Of a stretch of 38,951 nt of DNA, positions 25,709 through 33,738 are shown one piece after another. The notes under the pieces are model-generated. The model saw nothing but the letters and a program-made list of their open reading frames with translations, was not told the origin of the DNA and ran no database searches. The position numbers were made by a program, and so were the translations under genes. This DNA is from Streptacidiphilus pinicola (GTDB taxonomy: Bacteria > Actinomycetota > Actinomycetes > Streptomycetales > Streptomycetaceae). Where the stretch lies: positions 1-38,951 of the forward strand of contig NZ_QKYN01000062.1 of NCBI RefSeq assembly GCF_003258295.1. The letters run 5' to 3'. Every line of letters begins with the position of its first letter. Position 1 is the stretch's first letter.

Positions 25709-27316
25709 ATGGGCGACCAGGGAACCACGCGACGGAACCTGCTGCTCACGGGCGGCGCGCTCGCCGCCGGGGTGGGGCTGTCCGCCTGCGGGGCGAAGAC
25801 CCGGTCCGCCGCCGCGGCCACCCCCAGCAGTCGCGGGGGCGCCGGCGCCTCGTCGAGCACCGGCCAGACCGTCGCCAGCAGCACCCCGGACTGGTCCGCG
25901 CTGGCACACCGGCTCTCCGGCAAGCTGATCCGTCCCGGCCAGGCCGACTTCGGCGAGGCCGCCGAGCTGTTCCAGCCGCGCTTCGACTCCGTCAGACCCG
26001 CCGCCGTCGCCTACGTCGCCGACGCGAAGGACGTCGCCGCCTGCCTGGCCTTCGCCCGCAGCACCGGCGTCCCGATCGTGCCGCGTAACGGCGGGCACAG
26101 CTACGCCGGCTGGTCCAGCGTCAACAACGGCCTGGTCATCGACGTGGGCCGGCTCAACTCCGTGCAGGGCGGCAGTGGCGGCACCGCAAGCATCGGCGCG
26201 GGCGCGCGGCTGATCGACGTCTACACCGGACTGGCCGCGTCCGGCCGGACCATCCCGGCCGGCTCCTGCCCGAGTGTCGGCGTCAGCGGCCTCACCCTCG
26301 GCGGCGGCGTCGGCGTGACGGGCCGGGCCAACGGCCTGACCTGCGACAACCTCGTCGGCGCGGAGATCGTCACCGCGGACGGGCAGATCCGCGAGGTCAG
26401 CGCCCGCCAGGACGCCGACCTCTTCTGGGCGCTGCGCGGCGCCGGCGGCGGCAACTTCGGCGTGGTCACCCGTCTCGACTTCCGCACCCACCCGGCCGAC
26501 GACTGCGCCTACGGCTTCCTGTCCTGGCCCTGGTCCCGCGCCGCCGCGGCGATCGAGGCCTGGCAGCGGTGGGCGCCCACCGCGCCGGACAACCTCTGGG
26601 CCAACCTGCACATCAGCGCGTCCTGGGACGGCAGCCTGAAGGTCGAGTCGACCGTCAACCTGCTCGGCGGCTCCCGCACCGAACTGGCCAACCTGATCGA
26701 CCGGCTGGCCGTGCGCCCGTCGAGCGTCTCGCTGCACAGCGCCTCGTACCTGACGACGATGCAGGTCATGGGCGGCGTCGCGGGCCAGTCCGCCGGGGCC
26801 TCCCACGTGCACGGCGTCCTGCCCGGCCACAGCCCCGCGGGGACCGTGGTCCGCTCCTCCTACGGGGCGCGCTCCGACGTCTTCACCCAGCCGCTGACCG
26901 GCGCGGGCGCGGCGGCGGTCGTCGCCGCGGTCGCCCGCTACCGCAGCTACGCCCCCAAGGGCGGCCGCGCGGCCGTCGCCTTCGACGCCCTCGGCGGTGC
27001 GATCAACCGCGTCGGCGCGCGGGACACCGCGTTCGTCCACCGCAGCGGGCTCTTCCTCGCGCAGTACACCGCGGACTACCCGGCCGGCGTCACCGGCGGC
27101 ACGGCGGCGAACCACAGCTGGTCCTGGATCAACGGCACGTGGGACGCGATGCGCCCCTACGCGAGCGGCGAGGCCTACCAGAACTACATCGACCCCCAGC
27201 TGCGCGGCTGGGAGCAGGCCTACTACGGCGTCAACGCCGCCCGCCTGCGCAGCGTGAAGCGCAGCTACGACCCGAAGGGCCTGTTCCGCTTCCCGCAGGG
27301 CATCCCCTTGGGCTGA
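25709..27316 (+). CDS. Tat-exported FAD-linked oxidase, berberine-bridge type
   Basis: A 535-residue secreted oxidoreductase. The N-terminus has a twin-arginine motif (TTRRNLLLTGG) and a lipobox (LSAC, Cys about 27), so it is probably exported folded and lipid-anchored. The PCMH-type FAD domain (about 85-260) has VPRNGGHSYAGWS with His130 and AGSCPSVGVSGLTLGGGVG with Cys187; these are the two residues that bind FAD bicovalently in BBE-like and gluco-oligosaccharide oxidases. The C-terminal BBE domain ends YYGVNAARLRSVKRSYDPKG with FRFPQ. Substrate could be a sugar, oligosaccharide or aromatic alcohol; undetermined. AGAAGGATC precedes the ATG. Upstream repeats (25568-25607) may be regulatory. 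Convergent with the PAP2 gene. Confidence 0.92.
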   Translation: MGDQGTTRRNLLLTGGALAAGVGLSACGAKTRSAAAATPSSRGGAGASSSTGQTVASSTPDWSALAHRLSGKLIRPGQADFGEAAELFQPRFDSVRPAAVAYVADAKDVAACLAFARSTGVPIVPRNGGHSYAGWSSVNNGLVIDVGRLNSVQGGSGGTASIGAGARLIDVYTGLAASGRTIPAGSCPSVGVSGLTLGGGVGVTGRANGLTCDNLVGAEIVTADGQIREVSARQDADLFWALRGAGGGNFGVVTRLDFRTHPADDCAYGFLSWPWSRAAAAIEAWQRWAPTAPDNLWANLHISASWDGSLKVESTVNLLGGSRTELANLIDRLAVRPSSVSLHSASYLTTMQVMGGVAGQSAGASHVHGVLPGHSPAGTVVRSSYGARSDVFTQPLTGAGAAAVVAAVARYRSYAPKGGRAAVAFDALGGAINRVGARDTAFVHRSGLFLAQYTADYPAGVTGGTAANHSWSWINGTWDAMRPYASGEAYQNYIDPQLRGWEQAYYGVNAARLRSVKRSYDPKGLFRFPQGIPLG

Positions 27317-27352
27317 CGGACCGCCGGACCGCCACGCTCATATGGGCGGAGC

Positions 27353-28057
27353 TCAGGCGGCCAGGTCCTGCGACGGCTCCTCGGGCGTCTCCGGCTGCAG
27401 CGGCGCCCCCGGCGTGCGGCCGCGGGTGCCGCGGGAACGCGGGGCGCTGACCGCCGGGGCGAGGGCCGTGCGGGTCAGCGCGTGGGTGAACGGGGTGAGC
27501 ACCGCCATCGCCACCGGGGCGAGCAGCAGCACCGTGGCGGTACCGAGCGCGTACCCGCCGAGGACGTCGGTCGGGTAGTGCACGCCCATGAAGACCCGCA
27601 GGAAGCCCTCGAAGAAGGCGAGCGCGATCCCGACCAGCCCGAGACGCCGGTTGACCAGCATCAGCCCGACGGCCAGCGCCATGGTGAAGGTCGCGTGGTC
27701 GCTGGCGAAGGACCCGTTCGCCTGATGGCTCATCAACAGGTCGAGCTGGCCCGGGTGGGCGACGAAGGGCCGGGGGCGTTCCACCATCGCCCGCACCGGC
27801 ACGTTGAGCAGCAGGGCCAGTCCGGCCGCGAGGCCCGCCCAGAGCACCCCCGCGACGGCGACCGGCGCGCTCTTCTCACGGCGGGCACGGGCCCACGCGG
27901 CGAGAAGCAGCAGCACGGATCCGAGGGGAACGCCGTACTCGCCCAGGAAGGCCAGCGCGGTGTCCACGGCGTGCGGGAGGCTCGTCGCCAGGCCGTTGAC
28001 CGCCGACACCACCGACCAGTCGAGGCCTCCACCGCCGTCCGCCAGCAGCGTGACCAC
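27353..28057 (-). CDS. PAP2-family membrane phosphatase
   Basis: A polytopic membrane phosphatase of about 234 residues. The three PAP2 signature motifs are visible: an Arg/Arg-Pro first motif in RAMVERPRPF, SFASDHATF as the second with the His, and RVFMGVHYPTDVLGG as the third with nucleophilic His and Asp. Six hydrophobic segments surround them; the C-terminal 45 residues are a polar Pro/Arg/Glu-rich tail. Typical substrates are undecaprenyl pyrophosphate or phosphatidic acid; unassigned. The frame opens with GTG at 28066, but GGAGG directly abuts it; GTG at 28057 gives 8-nt spacing and is preferred. The 226-bp gap to the next gene (28058-28283) shows only a short stem GCAAC/GTTGC near 28098 and no recognised element. 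Confidence 0.9.
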   Translation of the reverse strand: MVTLLADGGGGLDWSVVSAVNGLATSLPHAVDTALAFLGEYGVPLGSVLLLLAAWARARREKSAPVAVAGVLWAGLAAGLALLLNVPVRAMVERPRPFVAHPGQLDLLMSHQANGSFASDHATFTMALAVGLMLVNRRLGLVGIALAFFEGFLRVFMGVHYPTDVLGGYALGTATVLLLAPVAMAVLTPFTHALTRTALAPAVSAPRSRGTRGRTPGAPLQPETPEEPSQDLAA

Positions 28058-28283
28058 CCCGTACACCTCCGCGCCTCGTCAGCCCACAGCTATAGAGCAA
28101 CCCCCGTTGCGTCGTTGCACCAAGGTCAAGTGTGCTCGCCTGACAGCGGGCACAACGGAGCGAATGCCCCAAAGCGTTCCGATCACCCAGGAAGTTATCG
28201 GAAAGTTGTGCTTCGCTCACGCCAGGCACACAACCGACACGGGAACACCATCAGTCCCTGGTGGCAGTCTCTGGTGGTCGGCG

Positions 28284-29321
28284 TCAGTGTCCGTTCGCGA
28301 TGGTGCCGTTGGACTGGACCGCCGGCAGCGCGGCAGCGCCGTCCGTGGTGACCCGGGTCGCGCCGAAGTAGTCGCCCTCGGAGTCGATCGAGTCGTAGCG
28401 GATCACCGCGCCCGTGTGCGGGGCGTTGATCATGTAGCCGCCGCCGACGTAGATCCCGACGTGGTGGATCTGCGAAGGATCGTGCGGGTCGTGCGAGAAG
28501 AAGACCAGGTCGCCGGGCTGCAGCTGATCCCGGCTCGGGTGCGGTCCGGCGTACCACTGGTCCGCGGCGACGCGCGGAAGCTTGATCCCGACACTGGCGT
28601 ACGCGGCCTGGGTGAGGCCGCTGCAGTCGAAGCGGTAGCCCTGGGAGGCCAGGCCCTCGCCACCCCACAGATAGGGGGTGCCGAGCTTGCTCTGCGCGTA
28701 GTAGATCGCGCCCGCCGCCTGCGAGGAGAACGCCACGGTCGTCGCGGCGGTGAAGGACTGCGCCAGCTTCTTGATGTTCTCGACGTAGTGCTGCGTCTCC
28801 GCGATGTTCGGCACCCCACCCGCGCTGATCACCGCGTACGGGCCGGCGTTGTACGCGGCCAGCATGTTCGCGGTGTGGTCACCCGGCACGCTCGCGGTGT
28901 CCTTGGCCAGCTGGCAGTCGTAGGAGGCGGCGGAGGGGATCGCGTCGGCCGGGTCCCACACGCTGGGCGTGTGGGTGTGGGTGGGGTCGATCCCGTAGAT
29001 CTTCCACGTGCCCGGCATGAACTGCGCTATCCCCTGCGCGCCGACCGGGCTGACCGCGCCCGGCGAGAAGCCGCTCTCCTGGTACAGCTGGGCCGCCAGC
29101 AGAGGCGGCGTCAGTTCCGGGCAGAGCGTCCCCCACTGCTCGATCAGGCTCGTGTACGCCGCGGGCACCGTCCCAGGCGCCAGCGAGACCGCGCCCTGCG
29201 CGGCCGCCTGGTTGAGGTTCCCCGCCGTGATCATCACGGCCATCACGAAGGATCCGAACAGCCCCATCAGCCCGACCGCGACCCCGCCGCCGAGCAGCGC
29301 GGTCCTGCGCCGAACCGCCAT
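28284..29321 (-). CDS. Bifunctional cell-wall hydrolase: lytic transglycosylase plus NlpC/P60 peptidase (VirB1-like)
   Basis: A 345-residue membrane-anchored peptidoglycan hydrolase. A basic start (MAVRRRT) and single hydrophobic helix (about 8-33) anchor it. The SLT domain (about 45-185) has the catalytic Glu in LYQESGFSPGA, GAQGIAQFMPGTW and NMLAAYNAGPYAV. The NlpC/P60 domain (about 200-330) has the catalytic Cys in RFDCSGLT, His in IHHVGIYVG and a polar third residue in NAPHTG. Such two-domain enzymes open peptidoglycan for conjugation machines in Gram-positive T4SS (VirB1, TcpG/TcpI, CwlT style). It diverges from the T4SS-like operon, supporting that role. AAGGAGGAGG precedes the ATG. Confidence 0.92.
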   Translation of the reverse strand: MAVRRRTALLGGGVAVGLMGLFGSFVMAVMITAGNLNQAAAQGAVSLAPGTVPAAYTSLIEQWGTLCPELTPPLLAAQLYQESGFSPGAVSPVGAQGIAQFMPGTWKIYGIDPTHTHTPSVWDPADAIPSAASYDCQLAKDTASVPGDHTANMLAAYNAGPYAVISAGGVPNIAETQHYVENIKKLAQSFTAATTVAFSSQAAGAIYYAQSKLGTPYLWGGEGLASQGYRFDCSGLTQAAYASVGIKLPRVAADQWYAGPHPSRDQLQPGDLVFFSHDPHDPSQIHHVGIYVGGGYMINAPHTGAVIRYDSIDSEGDYFGATRVTTDGAAALPAVQSNGTIANGH

Positions 29322-29599
29322 TCGGGGCCTCCTCCTTCGCGGGGTTACGGGATGTCACCCATCAGTGTCGGTATGAGCGTTGCGTAAGACAATCACCGGC
29401 GACACAGACGGTAGACGGTAGGGTCGATCGAGCGACGTCAAACACGGGATCGGGCCCATCGTGGCAGTTGTGACGAGGGCCTCGGCAGGGAACCTCTTAG
29501 AAGTGGCCAAGTCGACATCGGATCTGGCCAAGAATAGGACTGGGCCCTTCGCCACGGCCGGGTGTCGGGCTTTGAATGATGATCAGGTGGGTGGTTGCT
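29322..29599. promoter_or_regulatory. Divergent control region of the T4SS-like locus
   Basis: The 278-bp gap between the cell-wall hydrolase and the first operon gene contains a tandem 7-bp repeat ACGGTAG-ACGGTAG (29408-29421) and a direct repeat TGGCCAAG (29504-29511 and 29525-29532) with 21-nt period, about two helical turns. These are candidate operator sites for control of both directions. No strong promoter hexamer pair was recognised. It is less GC-rich than the coding surroundings. Confidence 0.4.
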
Positions 29600-29908
29600 G
29601 TGTATCTCAGTGCTGGCAAGGGTGACATCAACACCATCATCGGCGGCATCGCGCCCAACTGGGGCCCGTTCGCCAACCTGGGCAACCAGGCCCGGACGAT
29701 GGTGGAGGTCGTGATGGCGGTGGCCATCCTCGGCTGTCTGGCGATCGCGATCTGGGGCGCGGCCAAGCAGCGGATCGGCGCCACGGCGCTGCGTGACACG
29801 TTCAGCGCGGAACAGGGCAAAGGGCTGATCATCGCCGGACTGACCGGCGTGTTCATCATCGGTTCGCTGGGGACGCTCTTCACCATTGTGTATGGGATGG
29901 CGATCTGA
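29600..29908 (+). CDS. Small two-helix membrane protein, VirB2/TrbC-like
   Basis: A 102-residue integral membrane protein with two predicted helices, MVEVVMAVAILGCLAIAIWG and GLIIAGLTGVFIIGSLGTLF, separated by a polar loop (AAKQRIGATALRDTFSAEQGKG). Size, two-helix layout and position at the head of a T4SS-like operon suggest a VirB2 pilin-like or channel subunit; sequence identity to pilins was not established. GTG at 29600 (YLSAGKGDINTIIGG follows) is preferred, with GGTGGGTGG nearby; the ATG at 29576 in the same frame has no ribosome-binding site. The stop codon overlaps an 11-codon ORF. I recall the equivalent in S. coelicolor as the last gene of cmdABCDEF (SCO4131). Confidence 0.78.
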   Translation: MYLSAGKGDINTIIGGIAPNWGPFANLGNQARTMVEVVMAVAILGCLAIAIWGAAKQRIGATALRDTFSAEQGKGLIIAGLTGVFIIGSLGTLFTIVYGMAI

Positions 29909-29943
29909 TGAACGATCTGATTCGTCGTCTGCGTCCTGTCTAG
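29908..29943 (+). other. Eleven-codon ORF overlapping the VirB2-like stop
   Basis: TGATG at the end of the VirB2-like gene opens MNDLIRRLRPV and a TAG stop. The overlap is the type used for coupled translation, and the peptide is basic and amphipathic. It may be a leader or coupling peptide, a remnant, or chance. The rest of the gap (29944-30078) contains a short stem CGCCCC/GGGGCG (30014-30028) and TTGACG (30006-30011) that could be a -35 element, without a matching -10. Confidence 0.35.
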
Positions 29944-30078
29944 CCCGAAATGACTAGTCCGGTTCGGTGAATCCCCGCCCACGGGCCACCGTCCGGGTGA
30001 CAGAGTTGACGCACGCCCCTCCGGGGCGCGCGCCTGCTTGCCCGCCTGCCCGCCCACCCTCGTCCCAAGGGGGCTGCC

Positions 30079-30885
30079 GTGTCCGTCTCCGACGACCAGC
30101 CGCACACGCGTACCCGCCTCCCGGCGGGCGAGCAGCCTGTGGGGCCGCAGGCCCCTGGCTTTCGCAGGCTGCGGCTGCTGGGCGGGGTGTTCGTCGTCGT
30201 CTTCCTCCTCGTCGTCGCGGTCGCGGTCATCAACCGCACCAGCGGCACGCCGGCCGCGTCGACCGGCCCCAAATCCAACGACGCCGGCCCCCCCGCGTCC
30301 ACTGCGCCCACCACCCCGACGGGCACCGACCCGGTCACCACCACCTCCAACGGCATCGGGGTCCACTACCCCCACACCCCCGAAGGCGCGCAGAGCGCTG
30401 CGGCCAACTACTCGGTCGCCCTGGGCTCCAGCGACATGTACGCGACCCAGCCGCGCCACGCGATCGTGTCGACCGTCGCCGACCCTGCGGCGATCACCCA
30501 GCTGAACAACCGCTTCGACGCGTCCTACGACGCCGAGGCCAACCAGTTGGGCCTGACGAACGGCAAGGCACCTGCCGGGCTTACCTTCGTGTCCCGGACT
30601 GTTCCGGTCGGCACGAAGACGGACAGCTTCACTGCTGATGCGGCGACGATCGAGGTGTGGAACACCTCCGTTGGCGGCTTGGCAGGACAGGGCTCCAAGC
30701 GGCCGATCACCGAGTACTGGTACACGCTGACCCTCAAGCTCAACTGGTCCGGCGGCGACTGGAAGGTCGCCGACTTCTCGCAGGTGGACGGGCCGACTCC
30801 CATCAGCGGCGCCCAGACCGCGTCCAGCTACGGCGATATGGAGAACGCCGTCAACCAGTTCGGAGGGTTCCGCTATGCCCGTTGA
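30079..30885 (+). CDS. Single-pass membrane protein, VirB8/TcpC-like
   Basis: A 268-residue protein with a short cytoplasmic N-terminus, one transmembrane helix (LLGGVFVVVFLLVVAVAVI, about 33-52), a Thr/Pro-rich linker, and an extracytoplasmic domain (about 95-268). The domain pattern, helix GAQSAAANYSVALGS followed by strands such as KRPITEYWYTLTLKLNW and DWKVADFSQVDGPTP, fits an NTF2-like fold as in VirB8 and TcpC scaffold subunits of T4SS. Homology is inferred from topology and context, not from an identified motif. GTG at 30079 is the likely start. Its 3' end overlaps the next gene by 11 nt, indicating translational coupling. Confidence 0.8.
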   Translation: MSVSDDQPHTRTRLPAGEQPVGPQAPGFRRLRLLGGVFVVVFLLVVAVAVINRTSGTPAASTGPKSNDAGPPASTAPTTPTGTDPVTTTSNGIGVHYPHTPEGAQSAAANYSVALGSSDMYATQPRHAIVSTVADPAAITQLNNRFDASYDAEANQLGLTNGKAPAGLTFVSRTVPVGTKTDSFTADAATIEVWNTSVGGLAGQGSKRPITEYWYTLTLKLNWSGGDWKVADFSQVDGPTPISGAQTASSYGDMENAVNQFGGFRYAR

Positions 30886-32167
30886 CCTCCGGAGGGTTCT
30901 CCCGGTCTCGACCGCCATCGCAGGCTTGCAAGTACTCCTCCTCGCGGGGGCGGCGGTTGCTGCGCCCGGTCCTGCCACGTCTCCGTCAGCAAGTCCCTCT
31001 GCGACGGGCTCGTGCAATGGGCTCTTCGGTCTCGCGAAGCAGATGTGCGAGCAGGGAAAGAACAGCACCACCTCGCCGATTCCCCCGTCCCTCGACCCCG
31101 TGCAGTCGCTGGCCGACAGCTGTGCAAAAGCCGCCGCCTGGATCGTCCGCAAGCTCTCCGACGGGATCGACGGCACCACCAACGTCGACTTCACCAACTC
31201 CGCGTTCCTGAAGCAGTACGCGATCGTCTTCGCCGCCGCGACCTTCCTGACGCTGCTGCTGTGGCTGCTCGCCGTCATCAAGCGCGCCGCGCGGGGCGTG
31301 CCGTTGCCCACCGCGTTCGGGGAGGCCGTCGGGCTCCTGTGGTTGACCGTGCTGGCCAGTGCCTTCACGCCGCTGATCCTGTACACCGTCGTCAGTGCCA
31401 CCGACGGCATCACCGAGGGCATCGCCGCCGGGACGAAGACGGACACGGCCACCTACCTCGGGACCTTCGCCGACACGCTCACCTCGGGGAAGATCGGCGG
31501 CGGGCCGATCATTCTCGTGCTGGTGAGCCTGATCGCCATCGTCGCCGCCGCAGTCGTCTGGCTGGAGATGTTCGTGCGAGCGGCGATGCTCTACGTCGGG
31601 GCGCTGCTCGGGACGGTCGTGTACGCCGGCATGGTCGACAAGCAGCTGTGGAAGCACGTGCGCCGCTGGGCCGGGCTGATGGTCTCGGTGATCCTGATCA
31701 AGCCCGTCATCGTGATAGTGCTCGGCCTCGCCGGGGCCGTCGCCTCGTCCGCGGGAGCGAACGACGCGTTCGCGACCGTGACCTCGGGCGTGGCGATCCT
31801 GGTGCTGTCCATCTTCGCCAGCTCCGTGATCTACCGCTTCGTGCCCGGCTTCGGCGACGACATGGTCGCCATGCGCCGCGCCCGCGCCCAAGCGGTCAGC
31901 GCCGGGCGCGCCGTCGTCAACGGGCCCGCGAACTTCATGAAGCAGGGCATCAGCACCCACGCCAGCCGCGACGGCGAGAGCTCCGGCGGAAGCGGAGCGG
32001 GCGGCGGCAACGGCAGCGGCGCAGCCGCGGGCATCGCCGCGCACTCCACCCGGACCGCACCCGCCGCGCCCGCCGCCGCACCGCCGGCGCAGGGCGGCAG
32101 CCCGGACGCGTCCCGTAGCACCCGTACCGCCAGCACGTTCGCCAAGGGAGGCGGAAGCCAGCCGTGA
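30875..32167 (+). CDS. Polytopic membrane protein, VirB6/TrbL-like
   Basis: A 430-residue membrane protein. It starts with a cleavable signal ([13 protein letters not shown]), then a cysteine-containing outer loop (SCNGLFGLAKQMC), followed by five or more hydrophobic helices (LKQYAIVFAAATFLTLLLWL, GLLWLTVLASAFTPLILY, IILVLVSLIAIVAAAVVWL, WAGLMVSVILIKPVIVIVLG, VAILVLSIFASSVIYRF) and a Ser/Gly/Ala-rich polar tail of about 95 residues. Topology matches VirB6/TrbL, the inner-membrane channel of T4SS. It overlaps the upstream gene by 11 nt and the downstream gene by 4 nt (GTGA), so the operon is translated as a coupled set. Channel role is inferred. Confidence 0.85.
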   Translation: MPVDLRRVLPVSTAIAGLQVLLLAGAAVAAPGPATSPSASPSATGSCNGLFGLAKQMCEQGKNSTTSPIPPSLDPVQSLADSCAKAAAWIVRKLSDGIDGTTNVDFTNSAFLKQYAIVFAAATFLTLLLWLLAVIKRAARGVPLPTAFGEAVGLLWLTVLASAFTPLILYTVVSATDGITEGIAAGTKTDTATYLGTFADTLTSGKIGGGPIILVLVSLIAIVAAAVVWLEMFVRAAMLYVGALLGTVVYAGMVDKQLWKHVRRWAGLMVSVILIKPVIVIVLGLAGAVASSAGANDAFATVTSGVAILVLSIFASSVIYRFVPGFGDDMVAMRRARAQAVSAGRAVVNGPANFMKQGISTHASRDGESSGGSGAGGGNGSGAAAGIAAHSTRTAPAAPAAAPPAQGGSPDASRSTRTASTFAKGGGSQP

Positions 32168-33702
32168 CCACCCCACCCGTCGGGCAGTACCGGCGCACCT
32201 ACCTCATCGGCAAGGCCAAGCCGAACGCGGTGATCGGGCGGAACCGCGAGGGCGGCGAGGTCTTCCTGATCATCTTCTGCGCCTTCCTCGGCATGATGTG
32301 GGGGATCCTGGTCCCGATCCTCCCCATCCGGCTGCTCGGCCTGATCGGGTTCCCGCTCATCGGTTTCGCCGTCGTCTACCTGCCCTACCGCAAGCGGACG
32401 TTCTACAAGTGGGCGGAGATCAACCGCAGCTACAAGCGGATCGCCCGCTCCCCCGCCGGCGGCTACCGCTCCTCCGCGATGGAGGCCGGCACCCGGCTCT
32501 CCGGCGACGAGGTCGAGGTCGGCCCCCCGCCCGGCATCGGCCGGATCCGCTGGCTCGCCGCGCCCTTCGGCCCCGACGAGGTCGCCGTCCTGCTCCACCT
32601 CGACCGCCGCACCGTCACCGCCGCCATCGAGATCGAGGGCCCCGGCGTCGGCCTGCGGGACAGCGAGGACCAGGAAGCCCTGGTGGAACGGTTCGGCACG
32701 CTGCTGCGCCACGTCGCCAACGGCGACGGCTTCGTGACGCGCCTGCAGATGCTGGCCCGCACCCTCCCCGCCGACCCGGACGCGCACGCCAAGGACGTCG
32801 CCCGCCGCGGCGACGAGGATTCGCCGGAGTGGCTCAAGGACTCCTACGACCAGCTGCAGGCGATGGTCTCCACCTCCTCCGAGCAGCACCGCGCCTACCT
32901 GGTCGCCTGCATGCACTACACCCGGGAGCTCGCCGCCGAGGCGCAGGCCATGGGCCGCACCGCGCACGGCCGCGCCCGCGGCGACGAGGGCCTGGCCGCC
33001 GTCATGGCCCGCGAGCTCACCGACATCTGCGCCCGCCTCGCCGAGGCCGACATCCGGGTCCGCCAGCCGCTCGGCCAGGCCCGCCTCGCCTCGCTGCTGC
33101 ACTCCATGTACGACCCGGACCACCAGATCGACCACATCCAGGCCATGTCCCGACGCAACGCCTGGCCCGCCGAGCTGGACGCGACCAACCCCAACTACCT
33201 GCAGGCCAAGACTCGCGAGTCGGTCACCCGCGAGCCCTGGTGCCACGCGACCGCCTGGGTCAAGGAGTGGCCGCTGACGCCGGTCGGCGTCAACTTCCTC
33301 GCACCACTGCTGGTGCACACCCCCGACGTGATCCGTACCGTCGCCGTCACCATGGACCTCGAGCCCACCGACGTCGCCATCGAGCGGATGCTGACGGAGA
33401 AGACCAACGACGACGCCGAGGCCAGCCGCGCCGCCAAGATGAACCGCACCGTCGACCCGCGCGACCTCGCCCACAGCGGCCGCGTCGACCAGCGCGGCGA
33501 GGACCTCGCCTCCGGCGCGGCCGGGGTGAACCTGGTCGGCTACATCACCGTCAGTTCGCGCTCCCCCGAAGCGCTGGCGCGCGACAAGCGCACCATTCGC
33601 GCCTCTGCCGGCAAGAGCTATCTCAAGCTGGAATGGTGCGACCGGGAACACCACCGCGCCTTCGTCAACACCCTCCCCTTCGCCACCGGCATCCGCCGCT
33701 GA
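32164..33702 (+). CDS. SCO6880-family protein (VirB3 plus VirB4 N-terminal-like)
   Basis: A 512-residue protein. Two hydrophobic stretches near the N-terminus (VFLIIFCAFLGMMWGILVPI and LLGLIGFPLIGFAVVYLP, about 36-78) resemble a VirB3/PrgI-like membrane anchor; the remaining cytoplasmic part matches the N-terminal, non-ATPase half of VirB4-like proteins, the SCO6880 family. No Walker motif is present. The ATPase half is encoded separately by the next gene, so VirB4 is split here. Overlap of GTGA with the VirB6-like gene shows coupling; a 36-nt gap with AGGAGG separates it from the ATPase gene. The gene seems complete with no frame disruption. Confidence 0.85.
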   Translation: MTTPPVGQYRRTYLIGKAKPNAVIGRNREGGEVFLIIFCAFLGMMWGILVPILPIRLLGLIGFPLIGFAVVYLPYRKRTFYKWAEINRSYKRIARSPAGGYRSSAMEAGTRLSGDEVEVGPPPGIGRIRWLAAPFGPDEVAVLLHLDRRTVTAAIEIEGPGVGLRDSEDQEALVERFGTLLRHVANGDGFVTRLQMLARTLPADPDAHAKDVARRGDEDSPEWLKDSYDQLQAMVSTSSEQHRAYLVACMHYTRELAAEAQAMGRTAHGRARGDEGLAAVMARELTDICARLAEADIRVRQPLGQARLASLLHSMYDPDHQIDHIQAMSRRNAWPAELDATNPNYLQAKTRESVTREPWCHATAWVKEWPLTPVGVNFLAPLLVHTPDVIRTVAVTMDLEPTDVAIERMLTEKTNDDAEASRAAKMNRTVDPRDLAHSGRVDQRGEDLASGAAGVNLVGYITVSSRSPEALARDKRTIRASAGKSYLKLEWCDREHHRAFVNTLPFATGIRR

Positions 33703-33738
33703 CCCCCGCCAGATCGCCCGAACCACAGGAGGCCGGCC

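Noticed and set aside
27482..28351. Plus-strand frames antisense to the PAP2 and wall-hydrolase genes
   Set aside because: They overlap well-supported minus-strand genes with clear catalytic motifs and show no domain themselves.
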